Of a stretch of 64,000 nt of DNA, positions 44,087 to 53,055 are shown piece by piece. The notes beneath the pieces were generated by a model. That model searched no databases and was not told the DNA's origin. It was given only the letters and a program-made list of their open reading frames with translations. This DNA comes from Competibacter sp963695105 (lineage in GTDB: Bacteria > Pseudomonadota > Gammaproteobacteria > Competibacterales > Competibacteraceae). Location: assembly GCA_963695105.1 (NCBI GenBank), contig CAVOGC010000007.1, positions 1 to 64,000 of the forward strand. The letters are read 5' to 3'. Position numbers and translations under genes: made by a program. Numbering within the stretch: the stretch's first letter is position 1; each line of letters opens with the position of its first letter.

Positions 44087-44204
44087 GAGGGTACTCTCGA
44101 TTCATCACGAAACATGATGGTTTATATAAAACTTATTCGTTGGATGAATCAATAAGCATTCTTCATGATAGGCGCAACCCTGTAAAATCGTGGAGGCTCC
44201 CATC
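44087..44204. promoter_or_regulatory. Divergent promoter region between LysR and DUF1127 genes
   Basis: AT-rich compared with its surroundings. ATCACGAAACATGAT (44104-44118) is a near-palindrome containing a T-N11-A LysR-type core, and ATGAA...TTCAT (about 44145-44166) forms a second dyad. Both are candidate LysR operator half-sites controlling both directions. Confidence 0.55.
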
Positions 44205-44423
44205 ATGACCCATTATGCGACTCTGTGCCTGGAACGTCCCGTGGACCGCCAGCCTGGCGTTGGCGCCATGCTCATCGGGATATTTGCGTGGTTGCGCGAG
44301 CGCCATGCGGTCTACCGTCAGCGCCGCGCCCTGCTTGCCCTTGACGATAGGATGCTGAAGGATATCGGGATCAGCCGTACCGATGCGCTCCGGGAAGGCG
44401 GCAAGCCGTTCTGGCGCCCGTGA
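44205..44423 (+). CDS. DUF1127 domain-containing small protein
   Basis: A 72-residue protein starting at ATG 44205 with GGAGG at 44192-44196. The C-terminal half has the DUF1127 pattern: RQRRALLALDDRMLKDIGISRTDALREGGKPFWR. DUF1127 proteins are small Arg-rich proteins; some act in RNA or phosphate/carbon regulation in alphaproteobacteria. The gene sits between the LysR gene and a GST, and such LysR-DUF1127 divergence is common in my experience. Confidence 0.85.
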   Translation: MTHYATLCLERPVDRQPGVGAMLIGIFAWLRERHAVYRQRRALLALDDRMLKDIGISRTDALREGGKPFWRP

Positions 44424-44466
44424 AGGTTCGTTCGCTTCGATGATTCACCCGTAAGGAGAATTTTCC

Positions 44467-45135
44467 ATGATATCCGCCCTCACCCTGGTGATCGGTAATA
44501 AAGCCTACTCATCCTGGTCGTTACGCCCCTGGCTGTTGTTGAGGCACTTGGGGGTGGCGTTTCAGGAGATTTCCGTCTCCTTGCACGCACCGGACACAGC
44601 GGCCCAGATTGCCCGCTATTCCCCTTCCGGCCGGGTTCCGGTCCTGCTGGATGGTGATCGGCCGATTTGGGAATCGCTGGCGATCGGGGAATATCTGGCT
44701 GAACGGTATCCGGCGGTCTGGCCGGTTGAGGTGCATAGGCGAGCGCTGGCTCGTTCGGCGGCCAGCGAGATGCATGCGGGTTTCGCCGCGCTGCGTGAGG
44801 AATTGCCGTTCAATTGTCGCGCCCGCCGTTCGGGCGTCGTCCCCTCGCTGGTGGCGCGGGCGGAAATCGAGCGGGTGGTGGCCCTCTGGGCGACCTGTCG
44901 TCAGACGGTCAGCGATGAGGAGGGACCCTGGCTGTTCGGCCGTTTCACCTGCGCCGATGCCATGTTCGCGCCGGTGGCCCTGCGCTTTCATACTTATGGG
45001 ATTGTTTTGCCGGAAATGGCCGCGAACTATGTCGAGACCGTCCGTCAGGACATCCATGTGCAAGCCTGGATTGATGCGGCCCGCGCCGAGACCGCCGTCA
45101 TCCCCGAAGAGGAACGCGGCGAGCCGGTGGATTAA
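44467..45135 (+). CDS. Glutathione S-transferase family protein
   Basis: A 222-residue GST with the N-terminal thioredoxin-like domain (LTLVIGNKAYSSWSLRPWLLLRHLGV), the catalytic Ser/Tyr region YSSWS, cis-Pro GRVPVLLDGDRPIWESLAIGEYLAERYP and the helical C-domain (GRFTCADAMFAPVALRFHTYGI). It conjugates glutathione to electrophiles. GGAG (44455-44458) precedes the ATG. The DUF1127 gene is 43 bases upstream on the same strand. Confidence 0.88.
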   Translation: MISALTLVIGNKAYSSWSLRPWLLLRHLGVAFQEISVSLHAPDTAAQIARYSPSGRVPVLLDGDRPIWESLAIGEYLAERYPAVWPVEVHRRALARSAASEMHAGFAALREELPFNCRARRSGVVPSLVARAEIERVVALWATCRQTVSDEEGPWLFGRFTCADAMFAPVALRFHTYGIVLPEMAANYVETVRQDIHVQAWIDAARAETAVIPEEERGEPVD

Positions 45136-45213
45136 GGAGTCGATGCGCGTCATGCGCCGCGGCGGCAATCGCCCACCGGCCCGGCGTTTTGACATGTGGG
45201 TCAAGGGGTCGGG

Positions 45214-45696
45214 TTACCTGACTGGAGCGGGCGCAAAAGCCGCGATCCGTTCGATTTCCGGGTGCGGCGCATCGACCATTCGTTCGACCAGCCAGGTCAT
45301 TTTTTCGATGGCGTTGGCCGGCGTTTCCAGCGGCAGGTCGCCGACCTCCCAATATTCGACGAGCGATCCATAAGCTGGGAAGAATTGCTCCACCATGGGC
45401 TCATGTTCGTGGCGGCTCAGGGCAATGACGCGATCCGCCCCGGCAAAATCGGCGGCCTGAACGGGTAGGGGGTAACGCATTGACCCACCGAGGATGACAC
45501 CCAGATCGGCCAGCCCCTGGAGGGTTGCCGGCGAAATGGGTCCGGGATTGCGAAAAACGCTGACATCCGGCGCCAGCCCCCGGGAATCCGCCCGCCACGG
45601 CAGCCCCAGACACCGGGCCTGATGATTGAAGTATTCCTCGCAGAAGCGGCTGCGGTAGTAGTTGCCCGTGCACAGGAAGAGAAGTTGATGAGTCAT
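45214..45696 (-). CDS. Low molecular weight phosphotyrosine phosphatase-like protein
   Basis: A 160-residue protein with the catalytic P-loop near the N-terminus, LLFLCTGNYYRSRFCEE, fitting C-x5-R. The family general-acid DP-type loop is not clearly visible: the C-terminal part reads YWEVGDLPLE, with Asp in a plausible place. It may be a phosphatase or an arsenate-reductase-like relative. It lies 11 bases downstream of the DUF4019 gene on the same strand. Confidence 0.75.
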   Translation of the reverse strand: MTHQLLFLCTGNYYRSRFCEEYFNHQARCLGLPWRADSRGLAPDVSVFRNPGPISPATLQGLADLGVILGGSMRYPLPVQAADFAGADRVIALSRHEHEPMVEQFFPAYGSLVEYWEVGDLPLETPANAIEKMTWLVERMVDAPHPEIERIAAFAPAPVR

Positions 45697-45707
45697 GCTG
45701 TTGCGCC

Positions 45708-46127
45708 TTAACGAATGTAATAGCCCGACACTTTCCAGGAGCCGTCCCGTTCGCGCATCGGCGTGACCGTTTCAACCGCCGCCGTTTTGTTCGCGAACTG
45801 GGTATCGAACTGGATGACGACGTACTCGCCATCCGGGGCGCCGGGCAAGCTGCGGGCGAAGGTGGCGGTCTTGAAAGTCCGCGATTTCAGGGCGCCCAGC
45901 GGCGCGCGCGCCGACCGAGCCGCCTTTTCCCATTCCTGCTGGGTCACGGCGCTCTTGAACAGCGTCGCGGCTTCATTCCAACTTTGTCCGTACTGGGCCG
46001 CGTCCACCAGCGCCAGCCAGGAATCGGCCGACCTTCGGGCCTGGCTCACCGCCTCGGTGTCCGCCGCATGGACGCCAAGTCCAGCCAGCAGGAGGGCGAG
46101 AAACATGAAGCATCGCGTTGTTTTCAT
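45708..46127 (-). CDS. DUF4019 domain-containing exported protein
   Basis: A 139-residue protein with a signal peptide (MKTTRCFMFLALLLAGLGVHA). The DUF4019 pattern follows: ADSWLALVDAAQYGQSWNEAATLFKSAVTQQEWEKAARSARAPLG, then YVVIQFDTQFANK and DGSWKVSGYYIR. It is a small NTF2-like periplasmic fold with no known activity. It is followed by the phosphatase gene. Confidence 0.82.
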   Translation of the reverse strand: MKTTRCFMFLALLLAGLGVHAADTEAVSQARRSADSWLALVDAAQYGQSWNEAATLFKSAVTQQEWEKAARSARAPLGALKSRTFKTATFARSLPGAPDGEYVVIQFDTQFANKTAAVETVTPMRERDGSWKVSGYYIR

Positions 46128-46229
46128 TAGTGATTCCTGGGGGAAGCGCTGGGGTTGCCGCTCGGGAGCGCGGGATCGATGGTTGGTTTGCGCAATGAGC
46201 GGGATGTAGAGCTTGGGCTCGGGCCGGCA

Positions 46230-47384
46230 TTACAGGTAATAGGTCTTCAGCGGTGGAAAGCCGTTGAATTCGATGGCGCTGTAGGAAGCAGTATAAGCAC
46301 CGGTGGAGAGCCAGAAAATCCGGTCGCCGATATCCAGCGACAGCGGCAGTTGATACTTGTAATGCTCGTACATGATATCCAGGCTGTCGCAGGTCGGCCC
46401 GGCCAGAATCACATCCCCGGTTGCGCCGGTTTTCTCGGTATAAGTCGGGTACTTGATCGATTCGTCAACGGTCTCCATCAGACCGTTGAAGATGCCGACA
46501 TCGGTATAGACCCAGCGTTTCAAATCGGTTTTCGATTTCTTGGCGATCGAGACCACTTCGCTGACCAGCACGCCCGCTTCGCCCACCAGCCCGCGTCCCG
46601 GCTCCAGGTAGATGGCCGGGACGGAGTTGCCGAAATGCAGGCCAAGGTAGCGGTTGATTTCTTCCGCATACACGGAAAGCGGGTTGCTTTTCACCAGATA
46701 ATCGGCCGGGAAACCTCCCCCCATGTTCATTGCTTTCAGGTGGATGTTGTCTCTCTCGATCTGGTTGAACAAGTCGCTGACTTGGGCGATCGCCGCGTCC
46801 CACGCCGGGATCTCCCGTTGCTGCGAGCCGACGTGAAACGAAATGCCATAGGGCTCCAGACCCAAACTGGCGGCCAATGACACCAGTTCCGTCAACATCC
46901 GCGGCTGGCAACCGAACTTGCGCGATAGGGGCCAATCGGAGTCGGAGGTGACCGAATCCATCAGGAGCCGGAAGAATATTCGTGAACCGGGGGCTTCCCT
47001 GGCGAGATGGCGGACATCCGCCTCGCTGTCGCTGGCGAAGAGCCGGATGCCCTTGTCGTAGGCTTCGCGCACATGCCTCGCTTTCTTGATGGTGTTGCCG
47101 AAACTGATGCGGTCAGGCGTGACGCCAAGATCGAGCACTTGATCGAGTTCGTAGATCGACGCAATGTCAAAATAGGAACCCAGATCGCGCAATAACACCA
47201 GCACTTCCCTGCCGGGGTTGGCTTTAACCGCGTAATAGATTTTCGCGCCAGGGAAATGGGTGCGGAATGCCTGAAATTTTTGCCGGACCCGGTCCAGCAG
47301 GACAATCAAAAAGGGCGTCTCTCTGGGCGTCGAGAAGTTGACAATTTTTTCCCAGTCAGCCGGGGAATAGTTGCTCGGATACAT
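46230..47384 (-). CDS. Ornithine/lysine decarboxylase, fold type III (ODC-like)
   Basis: A 384-residue PLP enzyme. It has IYYAVKANPG with the Schiff-base lysine, FHVGSQQ, GGGFPADY, YLEPGRGLVGEAG and the C-terminal AGPTCDSLDIMYE, where the Cys and Asp of CDS complete the active site in the dimer. This is the eukaryotic-type ODC family present in some bacteria, making putrescine (or cadaverine). With carboxynorspermidine synthase and decarboxylase at 54.5-57 kb it would supply the diamine for spermidine-type polyamines. No neighbouring polyamine gene is contiguous. Confidence 0.88.
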   Translation of the reverse strand: MYPSNYSPADWEKIVNFSTPRETPFLIVLLDRVRQKFQAFRTHFPGAKIYYAVKANPGREVLVLLRDLGSYFDIASIYELDQVLDLGVTPDRISFGNTIKKARHVREAYDKGIRLFASDSEADVRHLAREAPGSRIFFRLLMDSVTSDSDWPLSRKFGCQPRMLTELVSLAASLGLEPYGISFHVGSQQREIPAWDAAIAQVSDLFNQIERDNIHLKAMNMGGGFPADYLVKSNPLSVYAEEINRYLGLHFGNSVPAIYLEPGRGLVGEAGVLVSEVVSIAKKSKTDLKRWVYTDVGIFNGLMETVDESIKYPTYTEKTGATGDVILAGPTCDSLDIMYEHYKYQLPLSLDIGDRIFWLSTGAYTASYSAIEFNGFPPLKTYYL

Positions 47385-47445
47385 CGGTTGTTCCCTCAGA
47401 AAATGGATAGTCGCCGGAATGCGGAGAGCATCCGAAATCGTATGA

Positions 47446-49889
47446 TTATTTTGTTACCCCTGTTTGTTGCAACAACGCCCGCACGTCTGGATTGTCCGGT
47501 TCCAGCGCGGCCAGACGCCGAGCAAGATCGCGCGCCGCATCGAGATGGCCCGCGTTGCGCTGGAAGATCGCCAGCGCCAACAGGCTGTCGCGGTCGTTGG
47601 GGTGGCGTTTCAAGACGGATTCCAGTTCCACAATCGCTTTCGGCCCCTGATCGGTACTGTTCAGCGCCACGGCGTACACATAGCCATAACGCGGGTTGTC
47701 CTCACCCAGCCGGGCGGCTTCCGCCAGGGCGGCGAGCGCTTCGGGCAGTCGTTTCTGGCGAATCAGCAGCAGTCCCAGCGCGTGATGCACAGTGGCGTTT
47801 TGCGGATCGAGAGCCAGCGCCTGGCGCAAGGTCTTTTCACCGTCCGCGTCGCGTCCCTGGATTCGATACAGATCGGCGAGATTGACCGCCGCCTGGGTGA
47901 AATCGGCCTGCAACTCCAGCGCCGTTCGATAGGCCGCTTCTGCTTGGTCAAATTGACGCTGATCGGTGTGGATCAGACCGATGTTGAGCCAGGACTCCGG
48001 GCGCTCGGCATTGGTGTTCTCGGCGGCGAGGGTTTCCGTCACGCCGCGCTGAATCGCCAGGCGTTGCGCCTCGCTCAAGGGTGCTTGCGGCACATCGGCC
48101 AGCGCCCGCCCCGCTTCGATCCGCACCAGCCGCACCGGATCGTTGAGCAACGGCAACAGATGCTGGACTTTCAACTCCGGCGGCAGGGCATCCAGCGCCC
48201 GCGCCGCCGTGCTTCGCAACAGCGGATCGGGATCGGTCAACAGGGGACGAATGGTCTCGAACGCGGTCGGGTTGAGCCGGTTGCCGAGCAGGGCTATGCC
48301 ACTGGCGCGGGCGATGTTCGGCTGGTCCGAATTCTTCACCAGCGCCCGCAGCAGTTCCTGCGCGCCCGGTGCATCGAGCGCGCCCGTGTGCAGGGCCTCG
48401 GCGAATTGTTGATGACCCATCGGTGGCTTTCCATACCATTTCCGCACCTGCTCGGCCGCCCATTCCGCGGACTGGTCCTCATGACAGCGATTACAGGCGT
48501 TGGGCGAGCCCAGCTTGATCGACAGCTCGGGGCGGGGAATCTGGAAGCTGTGGTCGTGGCGTGGATCGACCACCATGTAAGTCGTGGTGGGGGCATGACA
48601 GGCGACACAGTCGGCGCCCGTGGAGTTCGCGGGATGAAAATGGTGCTCGGGCGTCTCGTACTTCGCTGGAAGATGGCATTGCAGGCAAACCTTGCCGCCG
48701 GCGGCGCGCAGCTTGCCGCTGTGCGGTTCGTGGCAGTCGCTGCAAGTGACCCCTTTGGCGAACATCTTGCTCTGCAGGAACGAGCCGTGGTTGAACACCT
48801 CGTCCTTCATCTGCCCGTCGGGGTAGTAAAGATCGGGGGTCAGCAGCGACAGCCGATGGGTATCCAGCAGGGGCTTGCCAAACGCATAGTCTTCCCAGAT
48901 TTGCCCGCGCCGCGAGTGGCAACGGGCGCAGAGTTCCAACTCGCGGTTGAGGGCTTGCGGCGCGCTCGGCGCGGCGTTGCTGGTTTCCTTTGGGGTATTC
49001 CAAAGGACATCCGGCGGTTCGGGCAGGGCGGTGGTGGCTAAATTGAGCGCCTGCATGGCCAGCATGCGCAGCGGAAAGAGCACGCCGCGCCGCCCGTCGA
49101 GGGCGATGGTCAGTCCCTTGTTTTTATCCAGCTTTTGCCAATCCCCTTCCTTCTTCGCCCAGGCCAGGTGGTCGGCGCCGGGACCGTGGCAGGCTTCGCA
49201 GGAGACGTTGATTTCGGACCAGGTGGTGTTGAAGCGCTTGAGTTGGGGATCGTAGTTCTTTTTTAAATGCGTGGAATGACACTCGGCGCACATGTAGTTC
49301 CAGTTCTGCTGCAAGCCGGTCCAGTGCAGCGGGTCCCGATGGGTGATGTTCTGGTCGGGATAGAGATGGAACCAGCGCTGCCCACCCTGCTCTTTGGGTC
49401 GGCTGTCCCAGGCGACGCCCAGCATCTGGTAACGGCCATCGGGGAAGCCGATCAGGTATTGCTGTAAGGGCGTGAAACCGAAGGTGTAGGCAATTTCATA
49501 ATCCCGCAACGCGCCATCCGGCCCGTCGGTGCGCGCCATGAATTTTCCGTCACGGCGAAAGAAGGTCGAGGTCACGCCTTCGTAGGTGAAGGTCGCGTCG
49601 TTGAAATCACCCAGCACGGTCTGCTCGTTAGCCGGCTCCATCGCCCGGGCGTGATGCGAACCTTGCCAGTTTTCGTATTCATGTTGATGGCACTGAGCGC
49701 AGGTTTGCGCACCGACATAACCGCCGCCGGGCGCGACCGGCGGATGGTGGTCTGGCAGCCGACCGGCAAGGGTTCCATCGGTTCGTTCGCCGGCCAGGCC
49801 CAGCGACTGTGAACGATTAACCCGCCAAGAAAGAGGAACGCCAGCAACAAAGTGGCCGATCTGAAAAACCGTTGGGTGAAATAAATCAT
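47446..49889 (-). CDS. Octaheme c-type cytochrome with HEAT and TPR repeats, frameshifted near the N-terminus
   Basis: The main frame has eight CxxCH heme sites in order: CAQCH, CAECH, CEACH, CARCH, CSDCH, CLQCH, CVACH, CNRCH, followed by HEAT-like repeats (about 555-640) and TPR repeats (about 670-835). Its ORF starts at 49971 with an implausible basic leader. A good leader (MIYFTQRFFRSATLLLAFLFLGGLIVHS) exists in another minus frame from 49889 and runs to EPMEPLP; the main frame then resumes at RLPDHHPPVAPGGGYVG. So a one-base shift near 49760-49780 separates signal peptide and body. It would be a periplasmic electron carrier or multiheme reductase. Either a pseudogene or a sequence error. 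Confidence 0.8.
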
Positions 49890-50263
49890 AATGCGATGGT
49901 TGACTTTTTCGATGGTGGATTGAGGGCCGGCGGTGTGGCATGACCGTGTAAGTTAAGTTGAAGCGAACCAATCACCTCAACACGCGCTGGGATACCGCCA
50001 TGCCGTTCGAGGACTTTAATGCCAATGGGCGTAACCAGTCGAGCGCGGGGTAGCACGCCGGGGCGGAAAGGGGTGGCTGGGCGTCTGGCCCGGTTGGCGC
50101 GGACGCAGGTAGATTGAGGTCATCGCAAACCCAGTTATCCGAGGAACTTGCTGATGATGTCGCCGTTGACGGTTGAAGGCAAGGCTGGACCTGTCGGCGC
50201 GCCTGGCGGAGCGGACCGGGTTTGCGGTGGCGGAAGCGGCTGTATATATGGCGCTCCAGTCCA

Positions 50264-50530
50264 ACGGGTGGAATGACCGTTTCGAAACGGACAACATGAC
50301 AACTGCTTCGATACTTTCTGTGGGTTTGTTTGTTGGGATGTTGATTCTCTTGGAAATGGCCGACGGTTTGGTGGCCGGCGACTGATGAGAAATCCCGAGA
50401 GCGCACTGGTTGGCGCCGGCACGATCAAGGGCGCGGTTTCGCGTCGCGGGCCGATGGAGACATGTCCGGCGGCAAGGGCGCGCGATTGCTGGCACATTCT
50501 CGGGTTTGCGGACCGTTACGGCGGACGGTG
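50264..50530 (+). repeat. Direct repeat copy 1 flanking the serine recombinase
   Basis: The ~267-bp segment starting ACGGGTGGAATGACCGTTTC repeats at 52585-52852 with only scattered substitutions and one-base indels. It carries the start of a bestrophin-like gene (MTTASILSVGLFVGMLILLE, 50296), here frameshifted at a lost base (ggaaatggcc versus ggaaataggcc) to stop at 50385. Confidence 0.85.
50296..50385 (+). pseudogene. DUF4239/bestrophin-like gene 5' remnant, copy 1
   Basis: ATG 50296 encodes MTTASILSVGLFVGMLILLE, the typical start of DUF4239 (bestrophin-like domain) membrane proteins, then goes out of frame after a one-base loss and stops at 50385. It is nearly identical to copy 2 at 52617. 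Confidence 0.65.
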
Positions 50531-50543
50531 GAGGACGACCGCG

Positions 50544-52892
50544 ATGAGTAAGATCACGAGCGACCACTTACGGCGCGGCGCCTATGTCTATATTCGTCAG
50601 TCCACGCTGACGCAAGTCCAACACAACCGCGAGAGTCAGCGCCGCCAATATGGATTGCACGAGCGCGCCCGGGCGCTGGGTTGGCGGGAGGTCGTGGTGG
50701 TGGATGAAGACCTGGGCCATTCCGGCGCCGGAACCGCGCGAGCTGGATTCGATCGTTTGTTGGCGGCGGTTTGCCAGGGTCATGTGGGCGCTGTCTTTTC
50801 GATTGAGGCGTCGCGCTTGGCGCGGAACGGTCGTGACTGGCACACGTTGCTGGAGTTCTGCGGGTTGGTGAACACCCTGCTGGTGGATGAAGACGGGATC
50901 TACGATCCACGCCACCCCAACGATCGGCTCCTGTTGGGCCTGAAAGGGACTCTTTCCGAGATGGAACTGGCCACCTTTCGCCAACGCTCGCAGGAAGCCC
51001 TCAATGCGATGGCGGCGCGCGGCGTCCTGTACACCAGCGTCGCGGTCGGTTATCCGCGGACGCCGGACCAGCGCCTGGAGAAGGAGCCCCACTGCCGGGT
51101 TCAGCAGAGCATCGACTTGATCTTTCAACAATTCCGGGCGTTTGGCAGCATTCGCCAAGTCTTGCTGTGGTTGCGCCAGGAGCAGATCGAGCTGCCCACC
51201 GTGGACTATGGACCCCAGGGGCGTCAAATCCGCTGGAAGTTACCGGTCTATAATACGATCCACAAATTCCTGACCAATCCCGTCTATGCAGGGGCCTATG
51301 CTTATGGGCGCACGGAATCCCGCACGCGGATCGAGAACGGGCGGCGGCAGATCCGACGAGGCTATCGTCGGAGCCAGGACGCTTGGCAGGTGCTCATTCT
51401 CGATCACCACGAGGGTTATATCCGTTGGGAAGAGTATCAAGTCAATCAAGCGCTGATTGCGGAGAATGCCAACGGCCGAGGGCGGATGATGGCGCGCGGT
51501 GCGGTCCATGAGGGTACCGCGCTGTTACCGGGTCTCTTGCGATGTGGGCATTGTGGTCGCAAGTTGACGGTGCGGTACAGTGGCAAGGCGGGGAATGTGG
51601 TGCGCTATCTCTGTCGCGGCGCCCAGATCAACCATGGGGTGGGCGCGCTCTGTCTGGTGTTCGGTGGACTGCGGGTGGACCACGCCGTGACGCGGGAGGT
51701 GCTGGCCGTCTTGCAACCCTTGGGGCTCGAAGCAGCGCTGGAAGCGTGGCAAGAACGGGAGCGGGAAACGGAGGCCCTGCGGCGTCAGCGCCAACTCACC
51801 TTGGAGCAAGCGCGATTTGAAGCCGACCGAGTCCGGCGGCAGTACGAGGCGGTGGAACCGGAAAACCGCCTGGTCGCCGCCACCCTCGAGCAGCGCTGGA
51901 ATGAAGCGTTATGCCTCGTGCGGCAGCGCGAGCGCGAACTCGACACGCTGCAGGGGGCCGACCCCATGCCCGCCGAGGCGCAGCAACGAAGGTTGCGGGC
52001 GCTGGCGGAGGATCTCCCGACGGTTTGGGAACATCCCGCTAGTTCGCCCGCCCTCAAGAAGCGTCTGTTGCGCACCGTCCTCAAGGAGATCGTCGTCTCC
52101 CGCGTTGAACACCGCCTACACCTGGTCCTGCACTGGCAAGGCGGCGACCATACGGCACTGGAGGTGGCCAAAAATGGCTCGGGTGAACACCGCTGGAAAA
52201 CCGACATAGCGATCGAACAGATCATTCGCGCCTTGGCGCGCCTGATGCCTGACGCCCGCTTGGCGGGACTCCTCAATCGCCTCGGCAAGCGCACGGCCAA
52301 AGGGTTTGCGTGGACGCGCAACCGGGTCTGTACCTTTCGCAATGACCACCAGATCGAGGTCTACGTGGAAGGTGAGCGTCAAGCGCGTGGAGAGATCACC
52401 CTGCATGAGGCGGCGGACCAGCTCGGCGTGAGTCCGATCACCGTGCGTCGTTTGATCCAGCGCCACATCCTGTCCGCGACCCAGGTCTGTTTTGGCGCCC
52501 CGTGGGTGATCCAGCAAGACGATCTCGCCCGACCGGCGGTGCAAAAGACGCTGCGCGAAACGCCGCAACGCGGGCAAGCTCGGCACGGGTGGAATGACCG
52601 TTTCGAAACGAACAACATGACAACTGCTTCGATATTTTCTGTGGGTTTGTTTGTTGGGATGTTGATTCTATTGGAAATAGGCCGACGGTTTGGTGGCCGG
52701 CGACTGATGAGAAATCCCGAGAGCGCACTGGTTGGCGCCGGCACGATCAAGGGCGCGGTTTCGCGCTGCTGGCCGGTTAAGACATGGCCGGCGGCAAGTC
52801 GCGCAATTGGTTGCACATTCTCGGGTTTGCGGCCATTACGGCGATGGCGGTGTGCGTTATCATCGACATCGAATGCCCTCGTATGGGCCTGA
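50544..52892 (+). CDS. Large serine recombinase family protein, C-terminus fused into the flanking repeat
   Basis: The start ATG 50544 has GGAGG 10 bases upstream; the frame is open from 50385. The resolvase domain carries YVYIRQSTLTQVQHNRESQ (catalytic Ser), SIEASRLARNGRDWHTLL and LLVDEDGIYDPRHPNDR. The recombinase domain (FLTNPVYAGAYAYGRTESRTR), zinc ribbon (GLLRCGHCGRKLTVRY), coiled coil and C-terminal HTH (LHEAADQLGVSPITVRRLI) follow. After ARHG, about residue 684, the frame enters the right-hand direct repeat and adds ~99 residues that belong to a DUF4239 remnant, so the native stop is lost. It is a diverged relative of the recombinase at 11961-14051. Confidence 0.88.
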   Translation: MSKITSDHLRRGAYVYIRQSTLTQVQHNRESQRRQYGLHERARALGWREVVVVDEDLGHSGAGTARAGFDRLLAAVCQGHVGAVFSIEASRLARNGRDWHTLLEFCGLVNTLLVDEDGIYDPRHPNDRLLLGLKGTLSEMELATFRQRSQEALNAMAARGVLYTSVAVGYPRTPDQRLEKEPHCRVQQSIDLIFQQFRAFGSIRQVLLWLRQEQIELPTVDYGPQGRQIRWKLPVYNTIHKFLTNPVYAGAYAYGRTESRTRIENGRRQIRRGYRRSQDAWQVLILDHHEGYIRWEEYQVNQALIAENANGRGRMMARGAVHEGTALLPGLLRCGHCGRKLTVRYSGKAGNVVRYLCRGAQINHGVGALCLVFGGLRVDHAVTREVLAVLQPLGLEAALEAWQERERETEALRRQRQLTLEQARFEADRVRRQYEAVEPENRLVAATLEQRWNEALCLVRQRERELDTLQGADPMPAEAQQRRLRALAEDLPTVWEHPASSPALKKRLLRTVLKEIVVSRVEHRLHLVLHWQGGDHTALEVAKNGSGEHRWKTDIAIEQIIRALARLMPDARLAGLLNRLGKRTAKGFAWTRNRVCTFRNDHQIEVYVEGERQARGEITLHEAADQLGVSPITVRRLIQRHILSATQVCFGAPWVIQQDDLARPAVQKTLRETPQRGQARHGWNDRFETNNMTTASIFSVGLFVGMLILLEIGRRFGGRRLMRNPESALVGAGTIKGAVSRCWPVKTWPAASRAIGCTFSGLRPLRRWRCALSSTSNALVWA
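52585..52852 (+). repeat. Direct repeat copy 2 flanking the serine recombinase
   Basis: This matches 50264-50530 at an offset of 2,321 bases. It contains a fuller DUF4239 remnant than copy 1. Such long direct repeats are not expected from serine-recombinase insertion, which duplicates only a dinucleotide. Confidence 0.85.
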
Positions 52893-52948
52893 TCCGGGTC
52901 GATGCTTTCGATCAGTCCCTGATGGAATCGCGGGCCAGTATGAAATAA
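52617..52948 (+). pseudogene. DUF4239/bestrophin-like membrane protein remnant, copy 2
   Basis: ATG 52617 encodes MTTASIFSVGLFVGMLILLEIGRR and on to GAGTIKGAV; one lost T then shifts the frame (gcggttTCGCGCTGCTGGCC would read AVFALLA with one more T). The middle of the gene is deleted. Another frame gives the family's C-terminus, AVCVIIDIECPRMGLIRVDA and ESRASMK, ending at 52948. Only ~95 of ~250 residues remain. Confidence 0.7.
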
Positions 52949-53055
52949 ACCGGCCATTTGGAGGACACTGCCAACTTGAGGGAGAAAAAACCGGGGTTCG
53001 CAAGACCCGAACCGGCTGAATGATCGACGAATAAACCGTAAGGAGTACATCACCA

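Larger units (their letters stand above)
49890..50543. other. Region without a confident gene, left flank of the second recombinase
   Basis: Frames here are short and no family is recognised in 49890-50263. From 50264 on, the sequence is a direct-repeat copy of 52585-52852 containing a DUF4239 start remnant. The recombinase ribosome site (GGAGG, 50530-50534) ends the region. Confidence 0.5.

Noticed and set aside
50016..50567. 183-residue minus-strand ORF left of the recombinase
   Set aside because: No domain, crosses the direct repeat and the recombinase ribosome site; no coding support.
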